From positions 62,001 through 126,000 of the forward strand of contig CAVZLL010000004.1 of assembly GCA_963776225.1 (NCBI GenBank): a DNA stretch of 64,000 bases, written 5' to 3'. The position numbers were made by a program, and so were the translations under genes. The notes beneath the pieces were generated by a model that was not told the origin of the DNA, searched no databases, and was given only the letters and a program-made list of their open reading frames with translations. Shown in pieces: positions 1-8,452 of the stretch (the stretch's first letter is position 1; each line of letters opens with the position of its first letter). The stretch comes from Bog-756 sp963776225. GTDB taxonomy: Bacteria > Actinomycetota > Acidimicrobiia > Acidimicrobiales > RAAP-2.

Positions 1-79
1 GCAGGGTGAAGACCGCAGGGGCGATCTCCTCGCAGAGGCCGTCCCCGGTGCAGAGATCTTGGTCGATCCAGACCTTCAT
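1..79 (-). CDS. Ferredoxin (N-terminal part, cut by window edge)
   Basis: The gene reads off the left edge; only the first 26 residues are present. They begin MKVWIDQDLCTGDGLC, with Cys10 and Cys16 spaced as in the small actinobacterial [3Fe-4S]/[4Fe-4S] ferredoxins. Such ferredoxins pass single electrons to redox enzymes such as cytochromes P450. The ATG is at 79 and the gene diverges from the proteasome ATPase gene. The remaining cluster ligands lie outside the window, so the cluster type cannot be decided. Confidence 0.7.
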   Translation of the reverse strand, partial: MKVWIDQDLCTGDGLCEEIAPAVFTL

Positions 80-362
80 CAGTCGTCTTTCTCCTCGGTG
101 TCGCTCGGCTCGCCCTCGTGCACCCGGCCCGGCGGGCTCGCTCCGCTCGGGGACGGGGTGGGCCAGGAGGGCCGGGCCCCGGAGGAGGACTCCGGTCCCA
201 CTGCCCGGACAATGCTATCCGCAAGATGCCGACTCGTAACTGACGGTCCATCAGCTCCGGGTCCGGCGGGCACGCCGGCGCTGAGCGATCGGTCCGGGGG
301 AGCGCGTGATGACGGGGTGCCCAGGTGTAGGGTCGCCCGCAGGGTAGCTCACGGGAAATGAG
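80..362. promoter_or_regulatory. Divergent intergenic region upstream of mpa
   Basis: This 283-bp gap separates the divergent ferredoxin and proteasome ATPase genes, so both promoters should lie here. A -10-like hexamer TAGGGT at 328-333 faces the ATPase gene and would give a leader of roughly 25 nt. No other structure was recognised. Confidence 0.35.
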
Positions 363-2150
363 GTGATTGCGACGGGTGATCTCGACGATGCCGGGCGCGA
401 CCGGCGACCGGCGGGCAGCACAGGGGACGACGACCTCGAGACGCTCGAGGCACGCGCCCTCGCCGCGGAGGAAGAGGTCACCGTCCTGCGCCGGCGGCTG
501 CAGGAGAGCCCCCGCCGCGTCCAGACGCTCGAGGAGAAGCTCCTCGAGACCAAGGGCCAGCTGGCCCAGGCCATCTCGCAGAACGAGAAGCTGACCTTCA
601 CCCTCCAGACGGCCAAGGAGCACGTCGCCAACCTGCGCGAGGAGGTCGAGAAGCTGACCCAGCCCCCGTCGGCCTACGGCACCTATCTCGGTGCCAACGA
701 GGACGGCACGGTCGACGTGTTCTCCGGCGGGCGCAAGATGCGGGTGACCCTGCACCCCGACATCGAGCGCACCGACCTGGCCCGTGGCAACGAGGTGGTC
801 CTCAACGAGTCGCTCAACGTCATCCTGGCCCGCGAGGGCGAGGGATCCGGCGAGGTGGTGGTCCTCAAGGAGCTGCTCGATGGCGGCACACGAGCCCTGG
901 TCTTCGGCCGCGCCGACGAGGAACGGGTGGCGGAGCTCTCCGACGCGCTGCTCGGGGTCAAGCTGCGCTCGGGGGACACCATCCTCATGGAGTCGCGTAC
1001 CGGGCTGCTGATCGAGAAGCTGGACCGGCCGGAGGTCGAGGAGCTGGTCCTCGAGGAGGTCCCCGACGTGACCTATGCGGACGTCGGCGGTCTGGACGAG
1101 CAGATCGAAGCGATCACCGACGCGGTCGAGCTGCCCTACCTGTACCGGGACCTCTACACCGAGCACAAGCTCCCCGCTCCGAAGGGGATCCTGCTCTACG
1201 GGCCGCCCGGCTGCGGCAAGACCCTCATCGCCAAGGCGGTGGCCAACTCCCTGGCGAAGAAGGTGGCCGAGGTCACCGGCAACACCAACGCCCGCAGCTA
1301 CTTCCTCAACATCAAGGGCCCCGAGCTCCTCAACAAGTACGTCGGGGAGACCGAGCGGCAGATCCGCCTCGTGTTCCAGCGCGCCCGGGAGAAGTCGGAG
1401 GAGGGGGTGCCGGTGATCGTCTTCTTCGACGAGATGGACTCGCTCTTCCGGACCCGTGGCAGCGGGATCAGCTCGGACATGGAGTCGACCATCGTGCCGC
1501 AGCTGCTGGCCGAGATCGACGGCGTCGAGACCCTGAAGGACGTGATCGTGATCGGTGCCTCCAACCGGGAGGACCTGATCGACCCGGCCATCCTCCGCCC
1601 GGGTCGGCTCGACGTGAAGATCCGGATCGAACGGCCCAACGAGGCCGCCGCCGCCCAGATCTTCTCCCGCTACCTGACCCCCGACCTCCCCCTCGACGTC
1701 GAGGAGGTGCGCACCCTGGGCGGCGGGGACCCGGCCAAGGCGACCCAGGCGATGATCGAGTCGACCGTCACCGAGATGTACCGCAACGACGAGGAGAACC
1801 GCTTCCTCGAGGTCACCTACCAGAACGGGGACAAGGAGGTCCTCTACTACCGGGACTTCTCCTCGGGAGCGATGATCGAGAACATCGTCCGCCGGGCCAA
1901 GAAGCTGGCCATCAAGCGGACCATCGCGGAACAGGGCCGGGGCATCCGCACCGCTGACCTCATCGAGTCGATCCGCCAGGAGTACAAGGAGAACGAGGAT
2001 CTGCCCAACACCACCAACCCGGACGACTGGGCGAAGATCTCCGGGAAGAAGGGTGAGCGGATCGTCTACATCCGCACCCTGATCAGTGATCGCGACGAGA
2101 CGACCGGTGGGCGCTCCATCGAGCGGGTGGGCACCGGTCAGTACCTTTGA
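363..2150 (+). CDS. mpa: Proteasome-associated AAA+ ATPase Mpa/ARC
   Basis: Hexameric ring ATPase that captures pupylated proteins, unfolds them and feeds them into the 20S proteasome. The 595 residues match the family. In order there is an N-terminal coiled coil (about 25-100) that binds Pup, an OB region (about 105-230) and one AAA domain. The Walker A is GPPGCGKT (280-287) and the Walker B is VFFDEMD with D357/E358. The protein ends in GQYL, the C-terminal tail that docks on the proteasome alpha ring and opens its gate. It is the first gene of the Pup-proteasome block, with dop 27 bp downstream. The start is GTG at 363 with only a weak ribosome-binding site. The family assignment is certain. 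Confidence 0.96.
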   Translation: MIATGDLDDAGRDRRPAGSTGDDDLETLEARALAAEEEVTVLRRRLQESPRRVQTLEEKLLETKGQLAQAISQNEKLTFTLQTAKEHVANLREEVEKLTQPPSAYGTYLGANEDGTVDVFSGGRKMRVTLHPDIERTDLARGNEVVLNESLNVILAREGEGSGEVVVLKELLDGGTRALVFGRADEERVAELSDALLGVKLRSGDTILMESRTGLLIEKLDRPEVEELVLEEVPDVTYADVGGLDEQIEAITDAVELPYLYRDLYTEHKLPAPKGILLYGPPGCGKTLIAKAVANSLAKKVAEVTGNTNARSYFLNIKGPELLNKYVGETERQIRLVFQRAREKSEEGVPVIVFFDEMDSLFRTRGSGISSDMESTIVPQLLAEIDGVETLKDVIVIGASNREDLIDPAILRPGRLDVKIRIERPNEAAAAQIFSRYLTPDLPLDVEEVRTLGGGDPAKATQAMIESTVTEMYRNDEENRFLEVTYQNGDKEVLYYRDFSSGAMIENIVRRAKKLAIKRTIAEQGRGIRTADLIESIRQEYKENEDLPNTTNPDDWAKISGKKGERIVYIRTLISDRDETTGGRSIERVGTGQYL

Positions 2151-2164
2151 TCGCAGCCCCGGGA

Positions 2165-2170
2165 TAGGGT
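2165..2170 (+). promoter_or_regulatory. -10 hexamer TAGGGT upstream of dop
   Basis: TAGGGT fits the actinobacterial TANNNT consensus and ends 7 nt before the dop ATG. Transcription would then begin at or next to the start codon, giving a leaderless mRNA. No Shine-Dalgarno sequence is present. This is a pattern call without a strong -35. Confidence 0.4.
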
Positions 2171-2177
2171 CGACTGC

Positions 2178-3671
2178 ATGGCCATTCCCAAGGTCTGTGG
2201 GATCGAGACCGAATACGGCATCCAGGTGCTCAACGGCGATCCGAATCCCATCTCGGCGTCGTCGTTGCTGGTCAACGCCTATGCGCACGACGTGGCCCGC
2301 CAGCAGATCGAGTGGGACTTCGAGGACGAGGCCCCCGGCAACGACGCCCGCGGGTTCGCCCGCGAGGGCTCGATGCCCCCGCAGGTCGAGACCCACCTGG
2401 TCAACACCGTCCTGACCAACGGCGCCCGCTACTACGTCGATCACGCCCACCCCGAGTTCTCGACCCCCGAGTGCCGCGACGCGCTCGAGTGCCTGCGTTA
2501 CGACCGGGCCGGCGAGCTCATCCTGACCCGCTCGATGGAGGCGGCCGACCAGACGTTGCAGGACGGATCGCATCTGGTCGTCTACAAGAACAACTCCGAC
2601 CGCAAGGGCAACTCCTACGGCACCCACGAGAACTACCTCATGGATCGGGCCGCCCCGTTCAACCGGGTGGTGGCCGGCATCACCCCGCACTTCGTGACCC
2701 GGCAGATCTTCGCGGGCGCCGGCAAGGTCGGCGCCGAGACGGGGACCAACGACGGGATCCCGGTCGACTTCCAGCTCTCCCAGCGGGCGGAGTTCTTCGA
2801 GGAGCCGGTCGGCCTCGAGACCACCCTCAAGCGGCCCATCGTCAACACCCGGGACGAGCCCCACGCCGACCCCCACCGCTACCGCCGGCTCCACGTCATC
2901 GTGGGCGACGCCAACCTCGCCGAGGTGGCCACCTTCCTCAAGGTCGGGACCACCGCGCTGGTCCTGTCGATGATCGAGGACGACGCCCTCGTGGGCCGCA
3001 GCCTGATCCTGGCCGATCCGGTCGGGGCGATGCACCAGGTGGCGCTCGATCGCACCTTCACCCGGCCGCTGGCGATGGACGACGGCTCGACCGCGACGGC
3101 GCTGGCCATCCAGTGGGAGCTGTTCTCGTCTGCTCGCAAGTACGCAGACGACCAGGGCCTCGAGAGCCTGGGCCCGGACGAGGTGGGGGAGGAGGTGCTC
3201 CGCCGCTGGGAGCAGGTGCTCCACGGACTGGAGACCGACCCGATGTCGCTGACCGGCCAGCTCGACTGGGTGGCCAAGCTGCAGCTCCTCGAGGCCTACC
3301 GCGAACGACACGACTGCGGGTGGGACGACCCCCGCCTGGCCGCCGTCGACCTGCAGTACCACGACCTGCGCCCGGCACGCTCGCTGTTCGCCCGCCTGGA
3401 CACCGAGGTGCTCGTCGACCGCGAGTCGGTCCTGGCGGCGGTCACCGAGCCGCCGCGGGGGACCCGCGCCTGGTTCCGCGGCCAGTGCCTCAAGAAGTGG
3501 CCGGCCTCGGTGGCCACCGCCAACTGGGACTCGCTGGTCTTCGATCTCGGATCCGACCCCCTCCGGCGCGTCCCTATGATGGATCCGCTGAAGGGGACGG
3601 CAGAACATGTCGAAGCATTGCTGGACGCGTGTGCGAGTCCGTCCGAGCTGGTTGACCGGCTGAGCAGCTAG
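2178..3671 (+). CDS. dop: Pup deamidase/depupylase Dop
   Basis: Dop belongs to the carboxylate-amine ligase (glutamine synthetase-like) fold. It deamidates Pup-Gln to Pup-Glu where needed and removes Pup from tagged proteins. The 497 residues open with the family signature PKVCGIETEYGIQ, which holds ATP/Mg ligands. The YYVDHAHPEFSTPEC segment carries the aspartate corresponding to the catalytic Asp of mycobacterial Dop. The insertion at about residues 40-60 matches the Dop loop, which PafA lacks. The pup gene downstream already encodes a terminal Glu, so here Dop is probably needed mainly as a depupylase (inference). The stop codon abuts the pup ribosome-binding site, so the two genes are likely cotranscribed. 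Confidence 0.95.
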   Translation: MAIPKVCGIETEYGIQVLNGDPNPISASSLLVNAYAHDVARQQIEWDFEDEAPGNDARGFAREGSMPPQVETHLVNTVLTNGARYYVDHAHPEFSTPECRDALECLRYDRAGELILTRSMEAADQTLQDGSHLVVYKNNSDRKGNSYGTHENYLMDRAAPFNRVVAGITPHFVTRQIFAGAGKVGAETGTNDGIPVDFQLSQRAEFFEEPVGLETTLKRPIVNTRDEPHADPHRYRRLHVIVGDANLAEVATFLKVGTTALVLSMIEDDALVGRSLILADPVGAMHQVALDRTFTRPLAMDDGSTATALAIQWELFSSARKYADDQGLESLGPDEVGEEVLRRWEQVLHGLETDPMSLTGQLDWVAKLQLLEAYRERHDCGWDDPRLAAVDLQYHDLRPARSLFARLDTEVLVDRESVLAAVTEPPRGTRAWFRGQCLKKWPASVATANWDSLVFDLGSDPLRRVPMMDPLKGTAEHVEALLDACASPSELVDRLSS

Positions 3672-3680
3672 GGAGTGGTG

Positions 3681-3875
3681 ATGGCCGAGCGAGAACAGAA
3701 GAAGAAGACGTCGACCCAGCGCACCGACGAGGTGGTCGAAGAGGTGCCTCCATCGTCCGCGGCCGGGGAGAAGCTGAAGGCCGAGCTGGATGACCTGCTC
3801 GACGAGATCGACGAGGTCCTCGAGGACAACGCCGAGGAGTTCGTGCGCAATTACGTCCAGAAGGGCGGCGAGTAG
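3681..3875 (+). CDS. pup: Prokaryotic ubiquitin-like protein Pup (GGE ending)
   Basis: Pup is an intrinsically disordered modifier attached by its C-terminal glutamate to substrate lysines, marking them for the Mpa-proteasome. From the ATG at 3681 the protein has 64 residues, the usual Pup length. It has a charged N-terminus, a helix-forming stretch (KAELDDLLDEIDEVLEDN) that binds the Mpa coiled coil, and the ending GGE. GTG codons at 3675 and 3678 are also in frame. AGGGA at 3670-3674 is spaced 6 nt from the ATG, which supports 3681. Mycobacterial Pup ends in GGQ and needs deamidation; this one does not. It sits between dop and prcB. Confidence 0.95.
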   Translation: MAEREQKKKTSTQRTDEVVEEVPPSSAAGEKLKAELDDLLDEIDEVLEDNAEEFVRNYVQKGGE

Positions 3876-3880
3876 CCCCG

Positions 3881-4687
3881 GTGACCCTGCCGCTGTTCAG
3901 CACGACCGAGGATCCCGGGCCCGACTTCGCCGGTTTGATCCGGCGGCTGCGCGTCCCGACCCCTTCGCTCCTCCCGCTTCCGGGGAGCGCCACCACCGAC
4001 CGGTTCCGCCACGGCACCACGGTGGTCGCCCTCCGTTCCGCGGAGGGCGTGGTCATGGCGGGCGACCGCCGGGCGACCGAGGGGCACATCATCGCCCACC
4101 GGGCGATGGAGAAGGTCTTCCCGGCCGACCGCTATTCGGCGGTGGCGATCGCCGGGGCGGCCGGCCCGGCCGTGGAGATGGTGCGGCTGTTCCAGACCCA
4201 GCTCGAGCACTACGAGAAGGTCGAGGGCGTGGTGCTCAGCCTCGAGGGCAAGGCCAACCAGCTCGGCCAGATGGTGCGCGAGCACCTTCCCATGGCCATG
4301 CAGGGTCTGGCGGTGGTCCCGCTGTTCGCCGGCTACGACCTGACCCGCGGCACCGGGCGCATCTTCACCTACGACGTGACCGGCGGCCACTACGAGGAGA
4401 CCGAGTACAACGCGACCGGCTCCGGCGGCCGGGATGCGCGCACCACGATCAAGCTCGGCTACCGGGACGGGCTGACCCGGGAAGAGGCGGTCGAACTGGC
4501 CATCCAATCGCTCTACGAGGCAGCCGACGAGGACTCCGCCACCGGCGGACCGGATCTCATCCGGGGCATCTACCCGCTGGTGGCGACCGTCACCGCCGAC
4601 GGCTTCACCGAGGTGCCCGAGGACGAGGTGGCCGAGCGGTTCACCTCGCTCATCGAGCGCCGGCGGACGGAGGGTCGCCAGCCATGA
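3881..4687 (+). CDS. prcB: 20S proteasome beta subunit PrcB
   Basis: This is the catalytic subunit of the 20S core and an N-terminal nucleophile hydrolase. The 268-residue precursor has a propeptide of about 45 residues. Autocleavage before Thr46 in HGTTVVALR would expose the catalytic threonine. GDRRAT follows, as in other actinobacterial beta subunits, and AMQGLAVVPLFAGYD is typical of the fold. The start is GTG at 3881, 5 bp after pup. The stop overlaps the prcA start in an ATGA arrangement, which suggests translational coupling and balanced subunit synthesis. Confidence 0.95.
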   Translation: MTLPLFSTTEDPGPDFAGLIRRLRVPTPSLLPLPGSATTDRFRHGTTVVALRSAEGVVMAGDRRATEGHIIAHRAMEKVFPADRYSAVAIAGAAGPAVEMVRLFQTQLEHYEKVEGVVLSLEGKANQLGQMVREHLPMAMQGLAVVPLFAGYDLTRGTGRIFTYDVTGGHYEETEYNATGSGGRDARTTIKLGYRDGLTREEAVELAIQSLYEAADEDSATGGPDLIRGIYPLVATVTADGFTEVPEDEVAERFTSLIERRRTEGRQP

Positions 4688-5361
4688 CCATGCCCTACTA
4701 CGTGGCGCCCGAGCAGGTGATGAAGGACCGTGCCGAGTACGCCCAGAAGGGCATCGCCCGTGGCAGGTCCCTGGTGGCGACCGTCTACGACGCCGGCATC
4801 GTCATCGTGGCCGACAATCCGTCCCGCTCGCTCCACAAGATCAGCGAGATCTACGACCGGATCGCCTTCGCCGGCGTCGGCAAGTACAACGAGTTCGATC
4901 AGCTCCGGGTCTCCGGCATCCGACACGCCGACACCAAGGGCTACGCCTACAGCCGCGAGGACGTCGAGGCCCGTTCGCTGGCCAACCTCTACGCGCAGTA
5001 CCTCGGACAGGTGTTCACCCACGAGATGAAACCGCTCGAGGTGGAGATCCTGGTCGCCGAGCTGGGTACCGGACTGCGGGCGCCGCAGCTCTACCACATC
5101 GCCTACGAGGGGACCATCACCGACGAGGACCGCTTCGCCGTCCTGGGCGGCGAGACCGAGTCGATCGCACTCCGTCTCACCGACGAGTGGTCGCCCACCT
5201 GGAGCCTGTCCGGGGCGCTGCGGTCGGCGGTGGGCGCGCTGGCCGGTCCGGACCGTGAGCTGTCCGCTCCCGACCTGGAGGTCGCCGTGCTGGCCGCGGG
5301 CAACGGCCGCCGAGCCTTCCGGCGGCTGGTCGACGAGGAGCTGGAGGCCCTCCTGGGCTGA
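4684..5361 (+). CDS. prcA: 20S proteasome alpha subunit PrcA
   Basis: Forms the outer rings and the gate of the 20S proteasome that Mpa engages. The ATG at 4684 overlaps the prcB stop and gives 225 residues beginning MTMPYYVAPEQVMKDRAEYA. This matches the gating N-terminus of actinobacterial alpha subunits. NPSRSLHKISEIYDR and the following GKYNEFDQLR are family signatures. As expected for an alpha subunit it has no catalytic N-terminal threonine. It is somewhat shorter than mycobacterial PrcA, lacking most of the disordered C-terminal tail. pafA follows after 73 bp. Confidence 0.95.
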   Translation: MTMPYYVAPEQVMKDRAEYAQKGIARGRSLVATVYDAGIVIVADNPSRSLHKISEIYDRIAFAGVGKYNEFDQLRVSGIRHADTKGYAYSREDVEARSLANLYAQYLGQVFTHEMKPLEVEILVAELGTGLRAPQLYHIAYEGTITDEDRFAVLGGETESIALRLTDEWSPTWSLSGALRSAVGALAGPDRELSAPDLEVAVLAAGNGRRAFRRLVDEELEALLG

Positions 5362-5421
5362 TCATCGGGCGCCATGGCAGCCCGAAGGGGTCCAGTGCAG
5401 TCTTGGAGGCCCTCCTCACGG

Positions 5422-5427
5422 TACCGT
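5422..5427 (+). promoter_or_regulatory. -10 hexamer TACCGT upstream of pafA
   Basis: TACCGT ends 7 nt before the GTG at 5435. This spacing suits a leaderless transcript and supports that start over the in-frame GTG at 5426. Confidence 0.35.
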
Positions 5428-5434
5428 GAGAAGA

Positions 5435-6793
5435 GTGGACAAGCGCATCTACGGGCTGGAGAACGAGTACGGGGTCACCTGTACGCTGCGCGGTCAACGG
5501 CGCCTCAGCCCCGACGAGGTGGCCCGCTACCTGTTCCGGCGGGTGGTGAGCTGGGGTCGCTCCTCCAACGTGTTCCTCGAGAACGGCGCCCGTCTCTACC
5601 TGGACGTCGGCAGCCATCCCGAGTACGCGACTCCCGAATGCGACGACATCGGTGAGCTCGTCGCCCACGACAAGGCGGGGGAGTGGATCCTCTCCTCCCT
5701 GGTCGAGGGCGCGGAGGCCCGTCTACGCGAGGAGGGCATCCGCGGTGACATCTACCTCTTCAAGAACAACACCGACTCGGCCGGGAACTCCTACGGCTGC
5801 CACGAGAACTACCTCACCAGCCGACGTGACGACTTCGTCCACTACACCGAGGTGCTGATCCCGTTCCTGGTGAGCCGCCAGGTCTACGCAGGGGCCGGCA
5901 AGGTGCTCCAGACCGCCCGGGGTGCGGTGTTCTGCCTGAGCCAGCGGGCCGAGCACATCTGGGAGGGGGTGTCGTCCGCCACCACCCGGAGCCGGCCGAT
6001 CATCAACACCCGCGACGAGCCGCACGCCGATGCCGAGAAGTACCGCCGTCTCCATGTGATCGTCGGCGACTCGAACATGAACGAGTACGCCACGTTCCTC
6101 AAGGTGGGCGCGACCAGCATCATCCTGCGCATGCTCGAGGACCCCTCGACCGTCATGCGCGACCTGACCCTCGAGAACCCGATCCGGGCCATCCGGGAGA
6201 TCAGCCACGACATCACCTGTCGGCGCCCGGTGCGGTTGGCCAACGGCCGCGAGATGAGCGCTCTGGACATCCAGGGCGAGTACCTCCAGCGGGCCATCCG
6301 CTTCCGCGACCGCCAGGGGCTGTCCCCGCAGGAGGACCGCGCCCTCGACATGTGGGAGCACTGCCTCAAGGGGCTCGAAGCAGACCCCCTCTCGTTGCAC
6401 CGCGAGTGCGACTGGGTGGCGAAGCACCGGCTGATCGACCGCTACCGAGCCCGTCACGGCCTCCCGCTGCACAGCCCCACCGTCTCCTTGCTCGACCTGC
6501 AGTACCACGACGTCGACCGGACTCGCGGCCTCTACTACCGCCTCCAGCGACACGACGAGGTCGACCGCGTCTGCGACGACCTGGACATCGCCACCGCGAT
6601 GTCGGTCCCGCCGCAGACCACACGGGCACGGCTCCGCGGCGAATTCGTGAAGCGTGCCAAGGAGCGCCGGCGGGACTTCACCGTCGACTGGGTCCATCTC
6701 AAGCTCAACGACCAGGCGCAGCGCACGGTCCTGCTCAAGGACCCCTTCAAGGCGAAGGACGAGCGGGTCGAGAAGCTGATCGGCGGTCTCTGA
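5435..6793 (+). CDS. pafA: Pup ligase PafA
   Basis: PafA uses ATP to phosphorylate the C-terminal Glu of Pup and joins it to substrate lysines; it is a paralogue of Dop. From GTG 5435 the protein has 452 residues, the same length as the mycobacterial enzyme. It begins DKRIYGLENEYGVTCTLRG. The RLYLDVGSHPEYATPEC segment carries the catalytic aspartate, and the ATP-grasping NTRDEPHAD and WVAKHRLIDRYR segments are present. In mycobacteria pafB and pafC follow pafA; here two signal peptidase genes do. An alternative start at 5426 would add three residues. Confidence 0.95.
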   Translation: MDKRIYGLENEYGVTCTLRGQRRLSPDEVARYLFRRVVSWGRSSNVFLENGARLYLDVGSHPEYATPECDDIGELVAHDKAGEWILSSLVEGAEARLREEGIRGDIYLFKNNTDSAGNSYGCHENYLTSRRDDFVHYTEVLIPFLVSRQVYAGAGKVLQTARGAVFCLSQRAEHIWEGVSSATTRSRPIINTRDEPHADAEKYRRLHVIVGDSNMNEYATFLKVGATSIILRMLEDPSTVMRDLTLENPIRAIREISHDITCRRPVRLANGREMSALDIQGEYLQRAIRFRDRQGLSPQEDRALDMWEHCLKGLEADPLSLHRECDWVAKHRLIDRYRARHGLPLHSPTVSLLDLQYHDVDRTRGLYYRLQRHDEVDRVCDDLDIATAMSVPPQTTRARLRGEFVKRAKERRRDFTVDWVHLKLNDQAQRTVLLKDPFKAKDERVEKLIGGL

Positions 6794-6830
6794 CCCGAGC
6801 CGGCGAGGAAGCGATCCATCCGGGGTGGGG

Positions 6831-6836
6831 TAGCGT
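6831..6836 (+). promoter_or_regulatory. -10 hexamer TAGCGT upstream of first lepB
   Basis: TAGCGT ends 9 nt before the GTG at 6846, consistent with a near-leaderless promoter in the 52-bp gap after pafA. Confidence 0.35.
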
Positions 6837-6845
6837 CCGTGCATT

Positions 6846-7517
6846 GTGACCGGTGAACTGACCGAGCCCGGTGTGGCGCCCGACGACTCCGTCTTCGGCG
6901 GGGGCGGCGGGGTGCCGACAGAGGAGCCCGACCTCGCCGCGGGGAAGGGGCGAAAGGGCGGCGCCTACCGCTGGGTGCTCGAGTGGGCGATCATCTTGAT
7001 GGCGGTGCTGCTCTGCACGGTGCTGCTGCGGACCTACGTGGTCCAGTCGTTCTACATCCCGTCGCCGTCGATGACGCCGACCCTCCAGGTGGGCGACCGG
7101 ATCATGGTCGACAAGCTCAGCTATCACCTGCATTCGGTCCACCGCGGGGACATCGTGGTGTTCAAGCGACCGCCGCTCGAGCAGCAGGACTACCCGGACC
7201 TGGTCAAGCGGGTGATCGGCCTGCCCGGCGAGACGATCTCGGCGCACGACGGGCACGTCTACATCGACGGGAAGCTGCTGGACGAGCCATGGCTCCCGGC
7301 GGGGCCGAGCAGCTACACGGGGCCGCTCCCCGGCGATCCGAACCAGCAGTTCAACCTGCCCGGACCGGTGCTCATCCCGGCCGGCGAGTACTACGTGATG
7401 GGGGACAACCGGACCGATTCCGAGGACAGCCGGTTCTTCGGTCCGATTCCGATCTCGCTCATCGTGGGACGGGCGGTTGCAGTGGTGTGGCCACTCTCGC
7501 ACGTCAAGGGGGTCTAG
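6846..7517 (+). CDS. lepB: Signal peptidase I (first copy)
   Basis: Membrane serine protease that removes Sec and Tat signal peptides on the outer face. The 223 residues have a glycine-rich cytoplasmic N-terminus and one membrane helix (about 44-63). The catalytic box is FYIPSPSM with Ser75, the general base is Lys121 in KRVIGLPGE, and the box E motif is GDNRTDSEDSR. There is no second C-terminal helix, unlike the next gene. It lies just upstream of a second signal peptidase and of tatBC, so it probably processes exported proteins. The start is GTG at 6846. Confidence 0.92.
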   Translation: MTGELTEPGVAPDDSVFGGGGGVPTEEPDLAAGKGRKGGAYRWVLEWAIILMAVLLCTVLLRTYVVQSFYIPSPSMTPTLQVGDRIMVDKLSYHLHSVHRGDIVVFKRPPLEQQDYPDLVKRVIGLPGETISAHDGHVYIDGKLLDEPWLPAGPSSYTGPLPGDPNQQFNLPGPVLIPAGEYYVMGDNRTDSEDSRFFGPIPISLIVGRAVAVVWPLSHVKGV

Positions 7518-7537
7518 TCCGGGTCCAGGCGGTGGGA

Positions 7538-7543
7538 TAGCCT
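7538..7543 (+). promoter_or_regulatory. -10 hexamer TAGCCT upstream of second lepB
   Basis: TAGCCT ends 9 nt before the GTG at 7553, again a leaderless-type arrangement. It suggests the second peptidase has its own promoter. Confidence 0.35.
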
Positions 7544-7552
7544 CACCCTCTG

Positions 7553-8401
7553 GTGGACCCCGACCACGAACCTGCACCCATCGGGGCCCCGCTGGCTCCC
7601 GCACCTCCCCGTGGCGCGCACCTCCCGCTGGGGCCGCCGGTCTCCGAGGCCGTCCGCCCCGACGGTTCCCCACCCGACGGCGCAGCCGTCGACGGCGGGC
7701 CGCCAGGCGGGCCGCCTCCCGGGACGGCCCCACCGGGTCACCGCGGCCGCTCGGCGCGCTGGGTGCTCGAGTGGCTGGCGGTCGTCGTGGCCGCGGTGCT
7801 GCTGGCCGTCGGTGTCCGCACCTACGTCGCGCAGATGTTCTACATCCCGTCCGGATCGATGCTCCCGACCCTGCAGATCGGGGATCGGATCGTGGTGGAC
7901 AAGCTGGCCTACCGGGTCGGCTCGGTCCACCGCGGGGACATCGTCGTCTTCGCCCGCCCGCCCCTGGTCCAAGCCGACTACACCGACCTGGTCAAGCGCG
8001 TGATCGGACTGCCGGGTGAGACGATCGGCCTCTCCGATGGCCACGTGACCATCGACGGCAAGGTCCTCGACGAGCCGTGGCTGCCACGCCCTCTCCCACA
8101 GAGCGAGCAAAGCTCGGTGGCCCAGGCCTTCAGCCTCACCCACCCCTACACCGTCCCCGCCGGTCGCTACTTCGTGATGGGCGACAACCGCCCCGACTCG
8201 GAGGACAGCCGGTACTTCGGCCCGATCCCGGCCAATCTCATCGTGGGCAAGATGGCCTTCCGGGTGTGGCCGCTCGGGAGGTCGGTCTGGGTGGCCGCGC
8301 TCGCAGTGATCGCGGCCCTGCTGCTCGTGGGGTTGTGGTTCACGCTCCGGCGCACACGGGCGGGACCTGGAGACCGCAGCCCACCAGGTCCACCGTCCTG
8401 A
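7553..8401 (+). CDS. lepB: Signal peptidase I (second copy, two membrane helices)
   Basis: A second type I signal peptidase of 282 residues. The first 65 residues are a proline- and glycine-rich cytoplasmic tail. A membrane helix (about 70-90) is followed by FYIPSGSM with nucleophile Ser102 and by KRVIGLPGE with general base Lys148. GDNRPDSEDSR precedes an extra hydrophobic helix (about 243-262) that the first copy lacks. The two copies share most motif residues and probably arose by tandem duplication, perhaps with different substrate preference (inference). The gap to the first copy is 35 bp. Confidence 0.92.
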   Translation: MDPDHEPAPIGAPLAPAPPRGAHLPLGPPVSEAVRPDGSPPDGAAVDGGPPGGPPPGTAPPGHRGRSARWVLEWLAVVVAAVLLAVGVRTYVAQMFYIPSGSMLPTLQIGDRIVVDKLAYRVGSVHRGDIVVFARPPLVQADYTDLVKRVIGLPGETIGLSDGHVTIDGKVLDEPWLPRPLPQSEQSSVAQAFSLTHPYTVPAGRYFVMGDNRPDSEDSRYFGPIPANLIVGKMAFRVWPLGRSVWVAALAVIAALLLVGLWFTLRRTRAGPGDRSPPGPPS

Positions 8402-8440
8402 CCGGACCACCCCGCCACGGCGACCGCCACGGGTCGCCGG

Positions 8441-8446
8441 TAGACT
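8441..8446 (+). promoter_or_regulatory. -10 hexamer TAGACT upstream of tatB
   Basis: TAGACT ends 6 nt before the GTG at 8453. The position suits a leaderless tatB transcript. Confidence 0.4.
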
Positions 8447-8452
8447 CGAGGG

